A stretch of 64,000 bases of DNA from Lachnospiraceae bacterium (GTDB lineage Bacteria > Bacillota > Clostridia > Lachnospirales > Lachnospiraceae): assembly GCA_017622845.1 (NCBI GenBank), contig JAGAQJ010000049.1:1-64000 (forward strand). Direction: 5' to 3'. A model generated the notes under the pieces. It did not search any database. It was given only the letters and a program-made list of their open reading frames with translations, and was not told where the DNA came from. Of this stretch, positions 35,208-44,558 are shown piece after piece. Each line of letters begins with the position of its first letter. The stretch's first letter is position 1. The translations under genes were made by a program, and so were the position numbers.

Positions 35208-35990
35208 ATGGCACTTGGTAAAGTTGAAATATGCGGTGTAAATACGTCGAAGCTTCCGATTCTGAAAAATGAAGAAAAAGAGGCGCTCTTTGCGAGAATC
35301 GAACAGGGCGATATGGAAGCAAGAGAAGAATATATCAGAGGAAACTTAAGGCTGGTCCTGAGTGTGATTAAAAGGTTCTCACAATCCAATGAGAATGTAG
35401 ACGACTTGTTTCAGATAGGATGCATCGGTCTGATTAAGGCGATTGACAATTTTGATTCCAGCTTAGATGTGAAGTTTTCAACCTATGCAGTTCCTATGAT
35501 CATTGGGGAAATCAGAAGATTCCTGCGTGATTCCAGTAATCCGATACGTGTGAGCCGTTCCCTGAAGGATACTGCGTATAAGGCAATCTATGCAAAGGAA
35601 AATCTTACCAGGAAAAATCTCCGGGAGCCGACAATCATGGAGATATCCGAAGAAATCGGCATTCCCAAGGAGGATATCGTATATGCGCTGGATGCGATAC
35701 AAAATCCCATGAGCTTGTACGAACCGGTATATACAGAGGGCGGAGATACGCTTTATGTGATGGATCAGATTAGCGACAAAAAGTGCAAAGAGGACAACTG
35801 GGTCGAAAATATCTCACTGAGTGAGGCAATGAAAAGATTAGATGAGAGAGAGAATGAGATTATCCAGCTAAGATTTTTTGAGGGAAAAACGCAGATGGAA
35901 GTGGCGGAGTATATCGGAATATCCCAGGCGCAGGTATCAAGGCTTGAAAAAAATGCCCTGCGCGTTATGAAAAAATATTTAGTCTATTAA
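35208..35990 (+). CDS. sigG: RNA polymerase sporulation sigma factor SigG
   Basis: 260 residues. The N-terminal KVEICGVNTSKLPIL is the hallmark that separates SigG from SigF. Regions 2 (DDLFQIGCIGLIKAIDNFD, YAVPMIIGEIRRFLRD), 3 and 4 (EYIGISQAQVSRLEKNALRVMKK) follow. It drives late gene expression in the forespore. TAGGAGGG lies before the ATG. It follows sigE by 92 bases, as in B. subtilis, where sigG is read both from the spoIIG promoter and from its own forespore promoter; I could not point to a clear SigF/SigG-type promoter here. Confidence 0.96.
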   Translation: MALGKVEICGVNTSKLPILKNEEKEALFARIEQGDMEAREEYIRGNLRLVLSVIKRFSQSNENVDDLFQIGCIGLIKAIDNFDSSLDVKFSTYAVPMIIGEIRRFLRDSSNPIRVSRSLKDTAYKAIYAKENLTRKNLREPTIMEISEEIGIPKEDIVYALDAIQNPMSLYEPVYTEGGDTLYVMDQISDKKCKEDNWVENISLSEAMKRLDERENEIIQLRFFEGKTQMEVAEYIGISQAQVSRLEKNALRVMKKYLVY

Positions 35991-36046
35991 ATTTGAAGTT
36001 TTTAGAAAAAATCTGCTTATTTTGAAGTGACAGACAATACAAACTA

Positions 36047-36075
36047 TTGACTAAAATCGAAAAACAATTTACAAT
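36047..36075 (+). promoter_or_regulatory. Sigma-A-type promoter of the chemoreceptor gene
   Basis: TTGACT (36047-36052), 17-base spacer, TACAAT (36070-36075). The transcript would start near 36082, 38 bases before the ATG. Confidence 0.75.
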
Positions 36076-36119
36076 AGTTCTTAAGTAATTAAAGTTTGTT
36101 GTGCGAAAGGAAGTTACTT

Positions 36120-37910
36120 ATGAATAAGCAGAAAAAGAATAAATCAGGCAGACGTACAAGTGTTAAGTGGTTGATTATAGCAATCGCATCGGTCCCTCTT
36201 TTGGTCGCATGTGTATTAATTACGACTTTTTCAGCATGGATTTTGAAAGACGGATTGAAGAACGAAGTGGTAACAGGTCTGGAGTCCTCCGCATCGGGCG
36301 TGCTGCTGTCTTTGGATTATGTTTCTACGGACAGCTTCCGTCTGGTGGGTGAAGATTTGTACAAGGGCGATTATAATGTCACGGAGAATATGGACGCGAT
36401 TGACTACTTTGCTTCCAGCAATGATGTGGAAATCACAATATTTTACGGAGACACCAGAAGGGCGACTACGATCAAAAATGAAAACGGACAGAGAATCGTG
36501 GGAACGGTAGCGGATTCTGAAGTTGCGTCAATCGTACTGGATCAGGGACAGGAATATAATACGGAAGATGTGATAGTAAACAATAAGCACTATTATGGAT
36601 ATTACATGCCGGTAAAGGATTTGAGTACAGGAAATGTTGTAGGCATGATTTTTGCAGGGAAGTCGCAGGAGGAGGTTACTTCATACATTAGTGTAAGAAT
36701 TAACGCTCTGGTCATTTTATCCGTTGTTATCTATATTCTCTGCATGATAGTTGCGACGCTTGTTACCCAAAAAAGATTCCTTGTGCCGATTGGAAAGCTG
36801 TCGAAAGTGGCGCAAAGGCTGGCAGGAGGAGATATTAACCAACAGGTTGAACGGGATACAAACGATGAGTTTGGAGACCTGACCGATGACTTTGCAATGA
36901 TGATAGCGAATATAGGAAATCAGGCACGGATTGCAGAAAAAGTAGCTGACGGAGATTTGACAGTAGCATGCAAGCCGGCAGGCGAAGCCGATGTTATGGG
37001 CAAGGCACTCAAGAAGATGCTGCATGATAATAACAGGAATCTGTCTGTAATCCGCGATGCGGCAGCAAGAATGGCATCAGGCGCAAACGAGGTTGCGAGT
37101 GCAAGTAATTCCCTGGCGCAGGGTACAACTGAGCAGGCAAGCGCGATTGAGGAGATTACGGCTTCCATTGAAGAGATTGCAAATGGTGCAAAAATCAATG
37201 CAGATGATGCCAATAAGGCAAATGATTTAGTACAGAATACTAAGGACGAGGCAATTCGCGGCAACGAGCAGATGAAGCAGATGATATCTGCAATGCAGGA
37301 TATCAATGAGTCTTCTGAGAATATTTCTAAGATTATGAAGGTAATTGATGACATTGCTTTCCAGACCAACATTTTGGCACTGAATGCTTCCGTGGAGGCC
37401 GCAAGAGCAGGAGTGCATGGCAAAGGATTTGCGGTAGTGGCTGATGAGGTTCGAAACCTGGCAAGCAAATCAGCGGAAGCTGCTAAGGATTCTGCTGAGA
37501 TGATAGAGGATTCCATTAAGAGGGTTGAGGTTGGTTCTAAGCTTGCAGTGGAGACAGCAGCGGCTCTTGAAGAAATCTTAAGCTCTGTTGAGAATATCGC
37601 ATCAATTGTAAGCAACATTGCAGAGGCTTCAGTTAATCAGGCAAGTTCTGTAGGACAGGTTAACGCAGGCATTACACAAATCGCGGATGTTGTACAGACA
37701 AATTCTGCCACATCTGAGCAGTGTGCAGCCGCCAGTGCAGAGCTTTCAAGCCTTGCAGGACAGCTTCAGCATGCAGTCGGCAAGTATAAGCTTCTTGCCA
37801 AAAGGGGAAGAAAGGTTGACTTTGATGATATGACGGAAGCTGAGGAAGAGAGTGACTATGTAGATAACGAAAGCATCATTTCGCTCGAATCAGACTTCGG
37901 GAAATATTAA
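36120..37910 (+). CDS. Methyl-accepting chemotaxis protein
   Basis: 596 residues from the ATG at 36120 (AAAGGAAG upstream). Membrane segment 1 (about 16-38), an extracellular single-Cache-like sensor (about 45-190, with FYGDTRRATT and YYGYYMPVKD), membrane segment 2 (about 200-220), a HAMP domain, and a long cytoplasmic coiled coil carrying the CheW/CheA tip motif IDDIAFQTNILALNASVEAA. Glu/Gln-rich methylation stretches flank the tip. No C-terminal CheR-docking pentapeptide is seen. It should relay an unknown chemical signal to CheA. It suggests motility, though no flagellar genes are in the window. Confidence 0.94.
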   Translation: MNKQKKNKSGRRTSVKWLIIAIASVPLLVACVLITTFSAWILKDGLKNEVVTGLESSASGVLLSLDYVSTDSFRLVGEDLYKGDYNVTENMDAIDYFASSNDVEITIFYGDTRRATTIKNENGQRIVGTVADSEVASIVLDQGQEYNTEDVIVNNKHYYGYYMPVKDLSTGNVVGMIFAGKSQEEVTSYISVRINALVILSVVIYILCMIVATLVTQKRFLVPIGKLSKVAQRLAGGDINQQVERDTNDEFGDLTDDFAMMIANIGNQARIAEKVADGDLTVACKPAGEADVMGKALKKMLHDNNRNLSVIRDAAARMASGANEVASASNSLAQGTTEQASAIEEITASIEEIANGAKINADDANKANDLVQNTKDEAIRGNEQMKQMISAMQDINESSENISKIMKVIDDIAFQTNILALNASVEAARAGVHGKGFAVVADEVRNLASKSAEAAKDSAEMIEDSIKRVEVGSKLAVETAAALEEILSSVENIASIVSNIAEASVNQASSVGQVNAGITQIADVVQTNSATSEQCAAASAELSSLAGQLQHAVGKYKLLAKRGRKVDFDDMTEAEEESDYVDNESIISLESDFGKY

Positions 37911-37933
37911 ATAAAAATAACAGGCAATTGTTC

Positions 37934-37959
37934 TGCCCCGGCAATAAAATGTCGGGGTA
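37934..37959 (+). terminator. Hairpin after the chemoreceptor gene
   Basis: Ten-pair stem with two G:T wobbles (37934-37943 with 37950-37959), loop ATAAAA. The following sequence GTATTT is only weakly T-rich, so termination may be partial. Confidence 0.45.
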
Positions 37960-37995
37960 GTATTTCATGCAGACAGAGACGAAAAAGGAGCAAAG

Positions 37996-38673
37996 TTGAA
38001 AATATACGCAGCAAGAGTCTGTGCGATTCAGGCAGCAGAGGAGAAAAGGCTGTGTGAGCTGTTAGACAGTGACAGAATGGTTAAGGTACGGACATTGAAA
38101 CATCAAAAAGAGAAGGAACGGAGTATATGCGCAGGACTGCTGCTTCGGTATGCTTTTCTGCAGGCAGGCTATCATGAAAACGCATGGCAGCAAATTGAGA
38201 TTGAAAAAGGGGAATACGGCAAACCGCAGATGAAAGAATATCCGGACTTCCACTATTCATTGTCACATTCCGGGGAATGGGTTGTATGTGCTGCAGATGC
38301 GGCGCCGGTGGGGGCAGACGTACAGGAAATGAAGCCATGGAAGATGCAGCTGGCAAAAAGGTTTTACCATAGAGAGGAATACAGCAGGCTCCTTGCATTG
38401 GGGGAGATGGATACAGACAGACAGACCAGAGCGTTTTATCGTATGTGGACAGCAAAGGAAAGCGTGGTGAAGCGGACCGGAAGAGGGATTGGAGCCGGTG
38501 TCAGCAGGTATGTGACCACAGAAGATTTTCAATGTGTATATGACGAAGCTGCAAATGAAACAATTCATATCAAACAATATGATGAACTGGAAGGATATAT
38601 CGTCTGTGTATGCAGTGAGTCAGGAAATTTTCCCAAAAAACTTGAATTGATTAATATTACGAACATGGGATAA
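37996..38673 (+). CDS. 4'-phosphopantetheinyl transferase (Sfp type)
   Basis: 225 residues, the Sfp-type length (two pseudo-repeats), rather than the short AcpS. It loads phosphopantetheine from CoA onto carrier-protein serines. Motifs are the substrate loop HYSLSHSGEWVV, the Mg site VGADVQ and WTAKESVVKRTGRG with the catalytic Glu-Ser. The Mg motif normally reads GxDxE; here the second acidic residue is Gln. TTG start with AAGGAG upstream. It lies 21 bases before a large uncharacterised gene, probably in one transcript. No polyketide or peptide synthetase is in the window, so its partner may be the fatty-acid ACP or a distant system. Confidence 0.88.
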   Translation: MKIYAARVCAIQAAEEKRLCELLDSDRMVKVRTLKHQKEKERSICAGLLLRYAFLQAGYHENAWQQIEIEKGEYGKPQMKEYPDFHYSLSHSGEWVVCAADAAPVGADVQEMKPWKMQLAKRFYHREEYSRLLALGEMDTDRQTRAFYRMWTAKESVVKRTGRGIGAGVSRYVTTEDFQCVYDEAANETIHIKQYDELEGYIVCVCSESGNFPKKLELINITNMG

Positions 38674-38694
38674 AGGCCAAATGGAGGAAAGCAG

Positions 38695-41016
38695 ATGCTA
38701 AAGGAGTATGGAAAAAATCCAGTTAAAAAAGGAGAAGTAATCTTTACAGTGGGTGAGGCGCTGAGCCAGATTGGAATTGTTCTTTCCGGAAAGGTAATCA
38801 TGCAGGGAGACTGTATCAAAATGATGAGAACGCAGGGCTCTTATCTTGCATTAAATGAATTGGGGCAGGAGACTTACAGTGCGACCTATACGGCACTGGA
38901 AGATTCGGTTGTGTATGTGCTTCCGGTTCAGGGAGAAGCGACACTCAAAAATATTATCGGAAAAAATGCGGATTACCGTGCCATTATGATATCATCGCAA
39001 TTTCGGACTGCAGTAGAGCTTTACCGGATCAAATTAAGCCTGAATGAGCGTACGGAGAGAATTTATGCCTTTGCGCAGCGGAGCTACGAGGAATATAAGA
39101 ATATGTGCAGGGCGTTTGGCTTTCCGGTGATGGGAATAGAGGAGCTTGAAGACCTCAGCCCTTATGAAAGTGCACAGGATATTGATGAGAACAAAGTCAC
39201 TTATTATGAGGAAGGAGCAAAAATTCCTCTGCCTGCCAATAAGACATATTTTTCATACAGCGAAGAGATGGTGAGCATTCAGGTCCATGAGATTATGGAG
39301 TTTGTGGCAGTGCTGCGCGAGGATTGTACTGCCGCAGCAGAATACATCAAGAGTCTGCTTGATGCCTTATGCTTAAGACCAAGAATCAATCTGTATGAAT
39401 ACATGTACAATAAAGCGCAGGAAATCAAGAAAAAAGACGATGTACCGATTGAACTCCATATGTTTATGAATGGTATTATTGAGGAAACAGGTTTTCAATA
39501 CAAAGAGCTGCAAAGCCAGTCTGCCAATATGCCTGATCTTGACATGGAACAATTAAGGAGTAAATTGGACAGCCTGGCTTCCGGAAAAATATCCAATGGA
39601 GAGCAGAAATCCAAGGAAGAAAAGGAAGCGGATATTAAGAGGGATTTGGAATCCCTGAAGGGTTCCATGGAACAAATTCTCCGGTATGGGGCACTCAGCG
39701 ATGAGGATAATAAGACGCTCAGGGTAAATGTAGAGCATCTTGTACATGCACCTGACAGAATGTCTATTGAAGATGATGTGAAAAAGGCAAAGAAAGCGAT
39801 TACTCCGCTTGTATTCAAGCTTTATCTGGCATGCTACCGCAGAATCAAGGAGGGACTGATAGAACCGCCCAAGGCAGTAGAGCTTTTTATGAATTTCGGC
39901 ATGCTTGACGAGCGGCTGCTTGATGCAGAACATTTGGAATTTTTATGCGGAATAGAGCCTGAAGTCAATGAAGGCCCCTGCAAAGTAGTCACCATGATGG
40001 AATGGCTCGACTTAATTTATGAAGGAAAGAGGGAGCCGTCCAAGAGTGAATTTGATGAGGATTATGTAGAGAATCTCCGTTCACTCAAGAAGCAGGGGGA
40101 GATTACGGAAAAGGAACAGAAGGTATTGCTTAATAATATGGACAAGCGGGTGGAGTACGAAATTATGAATATGCAGATGAGCAATTCACGTACTGTATAC
40201 GGGCAGCCTTCTTCTTATATGCCGATTTTGTATAAAGAAGCGATATTCGGATATCTTGACAAGATTCTTGTCACGAAAAAGAAAATTAACGAAAGTGTAA
40301 AAAAGCTTCTGAAGTTAGATTACTCCGTATTTTACAGAGAGGTCATTTACTCAAACAATGATCTTAAGATTATCAATGAAACAGTGATGAAAAATGTATA
40401 TCCGGACGTTATATTGTTCCCGTTATTTGGAAATAACGCGTCAATGTGGCAGGAGGTCGGCGGCAAGAATAAGGGAACGCCGGGGCGTTTCTGCTTTCCG
40501 ATAATGACAAGCAGCAACATTGATGACCTGATGATAAAAATGTTCGGCCGCTTCCGCTGGGAGCTTTGCCGCTGCATACAAGGCATGGCATGGAACGATG
40601 TAAAGGTAAAATCACTGACCTCAGAGTATATGGATTACATTCAGTTCTACCGCAAAAACAGGGATTTATCAGATGAGGCACGCGATAAAATTAAGCTCCA
40701 GATTCAGAAGGCAAGGAATAATTCAAGGGAAATCTTTCTTATGGATTATGAGGCATGGATTAAGAACGAGGCAAATGGCGCCATGAAGATGAACAAGGTG
40801 GCAAGGGAGATTGTAGCTACTTACTGTCCGTTAGAGAAGGGAATCCGGACCAGGCTTAATGCCCAAAGACCATACGAAGTGGCACAGGCGCGAAGCATCA
40901 GAAATGCGCAGAAGAAAAAGCAGGAGTTCGAGCTGAAAATCAAGGCGATACAGAAGGTCACGCCGGATGTGCCGGACGAGATTATGAATACATATAACTT
41001 CTATGCGGATATGTAA
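38695..41016 (+). CDS. Uncharacterised 773-residue protein with CRP-like N-terminal domain
   Basis: The first 110 or so residues read as a cyclic-nucleotide-binding beta-roll (KKGEVIFTVGEALSQIGIVLSGKVIMQG, then the ALEDSVVYVLP strand). The phosphate-binding Gly-Glu...Arg of true cAMP binders is not seen, so the ligand may differ or be lost. No helix-turn-helix follows. Residues about 115-290 are helical; 290-345 is a charged coiled-coil; 345-773 is a mixed region with no motif I recognise, ending in a Lys-rich helix. No signal peptide or membrane span. TGGAGG precedes the ATG, and the gene follows the phosphopantetheinyl transferase by 21 bases. Function unknown; a signalling or scaffold role linked to the upstream chemoreceptor is only a guess. 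Confidence 0.75.
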   Translation: MLKEYGKNPVKKGEVIFTVGEALSQIGIVLSGKVIMQGDCIKMMRTQGSYLALNELGQETYSATYTALEDSVVYVLPVQGEATLKNIIGKNADYRAIMISSQFRTAVELYRIKLSLNERTERIYAFAQRSYEEYKNMCRAFGFPVMGIEELEDLSPYESAQDIDENKVTYYEEGAKIPLPANKTYFSYSEEMVSIQVHEIMEFVAVLREDCTAAAEYIKSLLDALCLRPRINLYEYMYNKAQEIKKKDDVPIELHMFMNGIIEETGFQYKELQSQSANMPDLDMEQLRSKLDSLASGKISNGEQKSKEEKEADIKRDLESLKGSMEQILRYGALSDEDNKTLRVNVEHLVHAPDRMSIEDDVKKAKKAITPLVFKLYLACYRRIKEGLIEPPKAVELFMNFGMLDERLLDAEHLEFLCGIEPEVNEGPCKVVTMMEWLDLIYEGKREPSKSEFDEDYVENLRSLKKQGEITEKEQKVLLNNMDKRVEYEIMNMQMSNSRTVYGQPSSYMPILYKEAIFGYLDKILVTKKKINESVKKLLKLDYSVFYREVIYSNNDLKIINETVMKNVYPDVILFPLFGNNASMWQEVGGKNKGTPGRFCFPIMTSSNIDDLMIKMFGRFRWELCRCIQGMAWNDVKVKSLTSEYMDYIQFYRKNRDLSDEARDKIKLQIQKARNNSREIFLMDYEAWIKNEANGAMKMNKVAREIVATYCPLEKGIRTRLNAQRPYEVAQARSIRNAQKKKQEFELKIKAIQKVTPDVPDEIMNTYNFYADM

Positions 41017-41080
41017 GAAAGCAGCAGGCGGTTTGGGTGCTGTGTCAGATAACCGCAAAACCAGATGATTGAAAATATTG

Positions 41081-41114
41081 AAAGACCGGCAAAATATTTA
41101 GTTTGCCGGTCTTT
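41081..41114. terminator. Bidirectional terminator between convergent genes
   Basis: Perfect 13-base arms (41081-41093 with 41102-41114) starting AAA and ending TTT, suited to both strands. It ends the plus-strand 773-residue gene and the minus-strand CNNM gene. Confidence 0.85.
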
Positions 41115-41136
41115 TGAAATGATTTATGAAAACGTT

Positions 41137-42453
41137 TTACGATTCCTCTGCTTTTGACTCGTCATCGTGTGCTTCAGATGGTTCATCGGCAGGTTCTTCA
41201 CTTTCAGGAAGAAGTATTGTGACCGTTTCGATACGATTATTCTCTACCTTCTTGGCAGTGAGCGTGACTTTGTCCTGTGTGATAACAGATTCTCCCTCGG
41301 CAGGAAAGCGGTCCAGCAGTTCAATCATAATACCGCCGATGGAGTCGTAATCTTCAGAGTCAAATTTTGTTCCAAGCGCATCGTTGATATCATCAAGCTT
41401 CATGCTTCCGCTTACCTCATATTCGTTGTCACTCAGCTTTTTCAGAAGCTCAGCTTCGTCGGCGTCAAACTCATCGCGGATTTCACCTACGATTTCTTCC
41501 AGAAGGTCCTCAACCGTAATCATGCCGACAGTAGCGCCGTATTCATTCAATACGAAAGCGACATTGGTCGTGATAAGACGCATCTCCAGAAGCAAATCAG
41601 CAGTTTTTTTGTACTCATAGGTGTAGTAGCCCTCACGCATGATATCGCGTATCCTGAAGCTTTCTTTGTCATTGACCAGCAGGAAATCCTTCACGATAAC
41701 AATACCGATAATATTGTCGATTTCATCTTCGTAGACAGGAAGGCGCGTGTACATGGATTCGCGGAATATTGTCAGCAGCTCTTCATAGGATGCATTGACA
41801 TCGACAGTAGTCATGTCGATGCGCGGAATCATGATATCTTTTGCCACGGAGTCGCCGAATTCAAACACGTTATAGATGAGCTTCTTTTCTTCCTGTTCGA
41901 TAACGCCGTCTTCATGGCTGACATCAACATAAGTTTTCAGCTCCGTTTCTGTCATTACAACACGGTTGGAAGGGTCTATGTGCATAAGACCAAGGAAAAT
42001 GCCTGCAATTTTGTCTATGATGAAGATAATCGGAGTCAATACCTGCATAAGGAAATAGATTACCCGTGCATATGCAAGGGATAGCTTTTCGTTGTTGCAC
42101 ATTGCCCATGTCTTCGGTACGATTTCACCGAAAATCAGTACGAGCAGTGTGAGAACACCGGTTGCGATACCGACAGCCGCATTTCCGAAGATACGTATAA
42201 CGAGTGAGGTCATGAGAGAAGAAGCGCTGATATTAACAATATTGTTGCCGATAAGTACTGCGCTGATGAGCTTACTTTTTTTATCAAGAATTTTTTGAAG
42301 CGTGATAACGCTTTTTGTGGGGTTTTCATCTGCCATTGCACGTACCTTTACGCTGCTGATGGTGGTGAGGGCGGTCTCCGCCGATGAGAAAAAGCCTGAC
42401 AGTACCAGAAGTACTGCGAGAATAACAAGTTGTATGACACCAGAGGTATCCAA
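41137..42453 (-). CDS. CNNM/CorC (HlyC) family transporter with CBS domains
   Basis: 438 residues, TTG start with AAAGGAG upstream on the minus strand. An N-terminal CNNM (DUF21) membrane domain (about 1-190, four helices, SGFFSSAETALTTIS and GEIVPKTWA motifs), a CBS pair (about 210-330, MIPRIDMTTVD and EYGATVGMITVEDLLEEIVGEI), a CorC/HlyC C-terminal domain, and an acidic tail. Proteins of this family act in magnesium or cobalt efflux; the hemolysin name is historical. It is alone on its strand. Confidence 0.9.
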   Translation of the reverse strand: MDTSGVIQLVILAVLLVLSGFFSSAETALTTISSVKVRAMADENPTKSVITLQKILDKKSKLISAVLIGNNIVNISASSLMTSLVIRIFGNAAVGIATGVLTLLVLIFGEIVPKTWAMCNNEKLSLAYARVIYFLMQVLTPIIFIIDKIAGIFLGLMHIDPSNRVVMTETELKTYVDVSHEDGVIEQEEKKLIYNVFEFGDSVAKDIMIPRIDMTTVDVNASYEELLTIFRESMYTRLPVYEDEIDNIIGIVIVKDFLLVNDKESFRIRDIMREGYYTYEYKKTADLLLEMRLITTNVAFVLNEYGATVGMITVEDLLEEIVGEIRDEFDADEAELLKKLSDNEYEVSGSMKLDDINDALGTKFDSEDYDSIGGIMIELLDRFPAEGESVITQDKVTLTAKKVENNRIETVTILLPESEEPADEPSEAHDDESKAEES

Positions 42454-42638
42454 AACAAAATCACTCCTTTAAAATTATAAATTCTTATTCTGCAACTGCT
42501 GTGAATATGACTGTTAGAAAAAGATTCCTTCCTTTACTTTCAGCATAAAAGTCATATTATTACGCGTATTAGCATAGATTATAACAGTGTTGGTGAAATA
42601 ATACAAGACAATCTGTTAAAAATTGGAGGTAGTGTATT

Positions 42639-43010
42639 GTGAAAAGTGCATTAAGTACGGAGAGGCTGGTAGCCTTGCTGAAATGTCTGATGGCGGCATA
42701 TCTGATCACAGGGGTGCTGCTTGCCGCGGTGGCAGGACTGCTGTACAAGTTTTCCCTTGGAGAAAATGCGATTGATATCAGTATCATTGTAATTTACTGT
42801 GTATCTTCGCTTCTGGCAGGACTTTTTTTCTCAAAAGGAGCGTCCAGCCGGAGATTTCTATGGGGAATGGCAGCCGGCGCGGCATATTTTTTAATTATAT
42901 GTGCGGTATCGGCTGTGACGGAGCCTGGTTTTAATCCAATCAGCAATTCCTGCATCACTACGCTTTTCATCTGCCTTGGCAGTGGAATGCTGGGCGGGAT
43001 GCTGGGATAG
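42639..43010 (+). CDS. Small four-helix membrane protein (TIGR04086/YrzE type)
   Basis: 123 residues, GTG start with GGAGGT eight bases upstream. Four hydrophobic segments fill the protein, with Gly-rich turns (GMAAGAAYFLI and GSGMLGGMLG at the end), the pattern of the TIGR04086 family. The family has no known function; in Firmicutes it is often encoded near secDF or yajC, and secDF lies 3 kb downstream here. No terminator separates it from the lysozyme gene, but that gene has its own promoter. Confidence 0.7.
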   Translation: MKSALSTERLVALLKCLMAAYLITGVLLAAVAGLLYKFSLGENAIDISIIVIYCVSSLLAGLFFSKGASSRRFLWGMAAGAAYFLIICAVSAVTEPGFNPISNSCITTLFICLGSGMLGGMLG

Positions 43011-43073
43011 GACCGCAGTAACAATAATTGGATAAAAGATATTTTGAAAAAAACTGTATTTTCTGTCATAATA

Positions 43074-43082
43074 TGTTATACT
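43074..43082 (+). promoter_or_regulatory. Extended -10 promoter of the GH25 gene
   Basis: TGT then TATACT (43077-43082). A second possible pair, TTGAAA (43044-43049) with CATAAT 17 bases on, lies just upstream. The leader of about 130 bases contains a CTCCTG/CAGGAG hairpin (about 43122-43153). Confidence 0.5.
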
Positions 43083-43220
43083 CAGACTGTGCCGCGGTTA
43101 TCATAAGCTTTTGACAAAGACCTCCTGAATCAGAAAAATTTTTATGCAGGAGATGGTTGTTTGACGGCTTTTGAATGTATGGTTAAGCGGTAAAGTATAA
43201 AATAGGAGGAGAATAGCAGT

Positions 43221-44252
43221 ATGAAGTACACATTACACAAGAAAACAGCGGGAATCAAAGCACTTCTGATGACGATGATTATAATTTTATCAATGGCTGT
43301 TCCGCAGATTACGGTGCAGGCAGCCCCCAATGAGGTCATTCAGGCAGCGCTTGGAATTGATGTGTCACGTTATCAGGGACAGATTAATTGGGATCAGGTA
43401 GCAGCCTCCGGCGTACAGTTTGCGATGATTAGAGTCGGATACCGCACACAGGGCACCGGTGTATTGAATGAAGACCCTTATGCGAGGTATAATCTTCAGG
43501 AAGCACAAAGAGTAGGAATTAAAGTAGGAGCGTACTTTTTCTCTGCCGCAGTGAATGAGGCTGAGGCGGTTGAGGAAGCTGTTTTCACGGCAAATCTTAT
43601 CGATAAGTACAAAATAACTTTTCCTGTAGCATATGACTGCGAAGGTTTTCGGAGCACATCAAGCAGGCAATATGGCTTAGGCAAGGCTGTGAGAACTGCG
43701 CTTGCGGTGAAATTTCTGGATACGATTGCAGCCAGAGGATATACGCCGATGTTTTATGCCTCCAAAAATGAGATGACAGACAGTGCTGATTGGGATATGA
43801 GTGTGCTTAACAAATACAAGGTTTGGGTATCACAATATCCGACGGAGCCTTTTCCGATTACGCCGGCAAGCACTTATGCAGGAGTGCAGGCTATGTGGCA
43901 GTATACCTGTAATGCGGTAATTCCGGGAATTGCAGGAACAGTTGATATGAATGTTTCTTATTTTAATTATGACGGCATCGCGGAGCCGAAGGACGCAAGC
44001 GGGGCAGTACCGGTAAGTGCACAGGCAGCCGCAAATGTACAGTACAGCGAAGTGCTTGAGGTGGTTACCGCCACGACGACAGTAAATCTCAGAACAGTGC
44101 CGGGCACAGACAGCCCTGACACAATCGTAGTTCCGATAAATGCAGGAGACATGGTATACCGGGTAGGAATCGGAAATAACGGCTGGTCCAAGGTCCTTCT
44201 GAACAATCAGGTATTGTATGCATACACATCTTATCTGAAAAAAGTAATGTAG
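43221..44252 (+). CDS. Secreted GH25 lysozyme (N-acetylmuramidase) with C-terminal SH3-like domain
   Basis: 343 residues. A signal peptide (about 1-34, ending VQAA) is followed by a GH25 domain (about 42-255): GIDVSRYQGQINW, RVGYR, and AYDCEG with the catalytic Asp-x-Glu. The last 70 residues form a bacterial SH3-like wall-binding domain (TTTVNLRTVPGTDS... to the C-terminus). It should cleave the glycan of peptidoglycan, for wall turnover or against other bacteria. GGAGGAG precedes the ATG. There is no holin or phage gene nearby, so it reads as a chromosomal autolysin. Confidence 0.93.
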   Translation: MKYTLHKKTAGIKALLMTMIIILSMAVPQITVQAAPNEVIQAALGIDVSRYQGQINWDQVAASGVQFAMIRVGYRTQGTGVLNEDPYARYNLQEAQRVGIKVGAYFFSAAVNEAEAVEEAVFTANLIDKYKITFPVAYDCEGFRSTSSRQYGLGKAVRTALAVKFLDTIAARGYTPMFYASKNEMTDSADWDMSVLNKYKVWVSQYPTEPFPITPASTYAGVQAMWQYTCNAVIPGIAGTVDMNVSYFNYDGIAEPKDASGAVPVSAQAAANVQYSEVLEVVTATTTVNLRTVPGTDSPDTIVVPINAGDMVYRVGIGNNGWSKVLLNNQVLYAYTSYLKKVM

Positions 44253-44298
44253 CTGCAGGCAAAAAAATAAAAAAATACTTTTCGAATGAATAAATATG

Positions 44299-44307
44299 TG
44301 ATATACT
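44299..44307 (+). promoter_or_regulatory. Extended -10 promoter of the SCIFF gene
   Basis: TGA directly before TATACT (44302-44307); the region to its left is very A/T-rich with no good -35. The transcript would start about 30 bases before the ATG. Confidence 0.6.
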
Positions 44308-44343
44308 ACTCTAAACTATAATAACTTCAAGGAGGCAATTGGT

Positions 44344-44487
44344 ATGAAGCACATTAAGACATTGACTACCAGAGACTATAAAGAGTCTGTGAAAAAAGGT
44401 GGATGCGGAGAGTGTCAGACATCCTGCCAGTCAGCTTGCAAGACATCATGCACAGTTGGAAATCAGAGCTGCGAGAATGTAAAATAA
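44344..44487 (+). CDS. scfA: SCIFF ribosomal peptide precursor (six cysteines in forty-five residues)
   Basis: A 47-residue ORF starting MKHIKTLTTRDYKESVKKGG. The second half carries six cysteines at 21, 24, 28, 32, 36 and 43 and otherwise small, polar residues. This is the SCIFF family, nearly universal in Clostridia, whose cysteines are joined to other residues as thioethers by the radical-SAM maturase encoded next. AAGGAGG lies eight bases before the ATG, a very strong site, and the gene has its own promoter. The biological role of SCIFF is unknown; its conservation suggests a housekeeping or signalling function rather than a bacteriocin. Confident from sequence and context together. Confidence 0.95.
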   Translation: MKHIKTLTTRDYKESVKKGGCGECQTSCQSACKTSCTVGNQSCENVK

Positions 44488-44558
44488 TTTCTACATAAGC
44501 AGATTTGGCATTAATAGATTGCTTAAAGGATTTCACACAATAGAAGAAGTGTAGGTAA

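Noticed and set aside
41167..42084. 305-codon open frame on the plus strand
   Set aside because: Opposite strand of the CNNM/CorC gene, whose CBS and CNNM motifs are clear; the plus frame has none.
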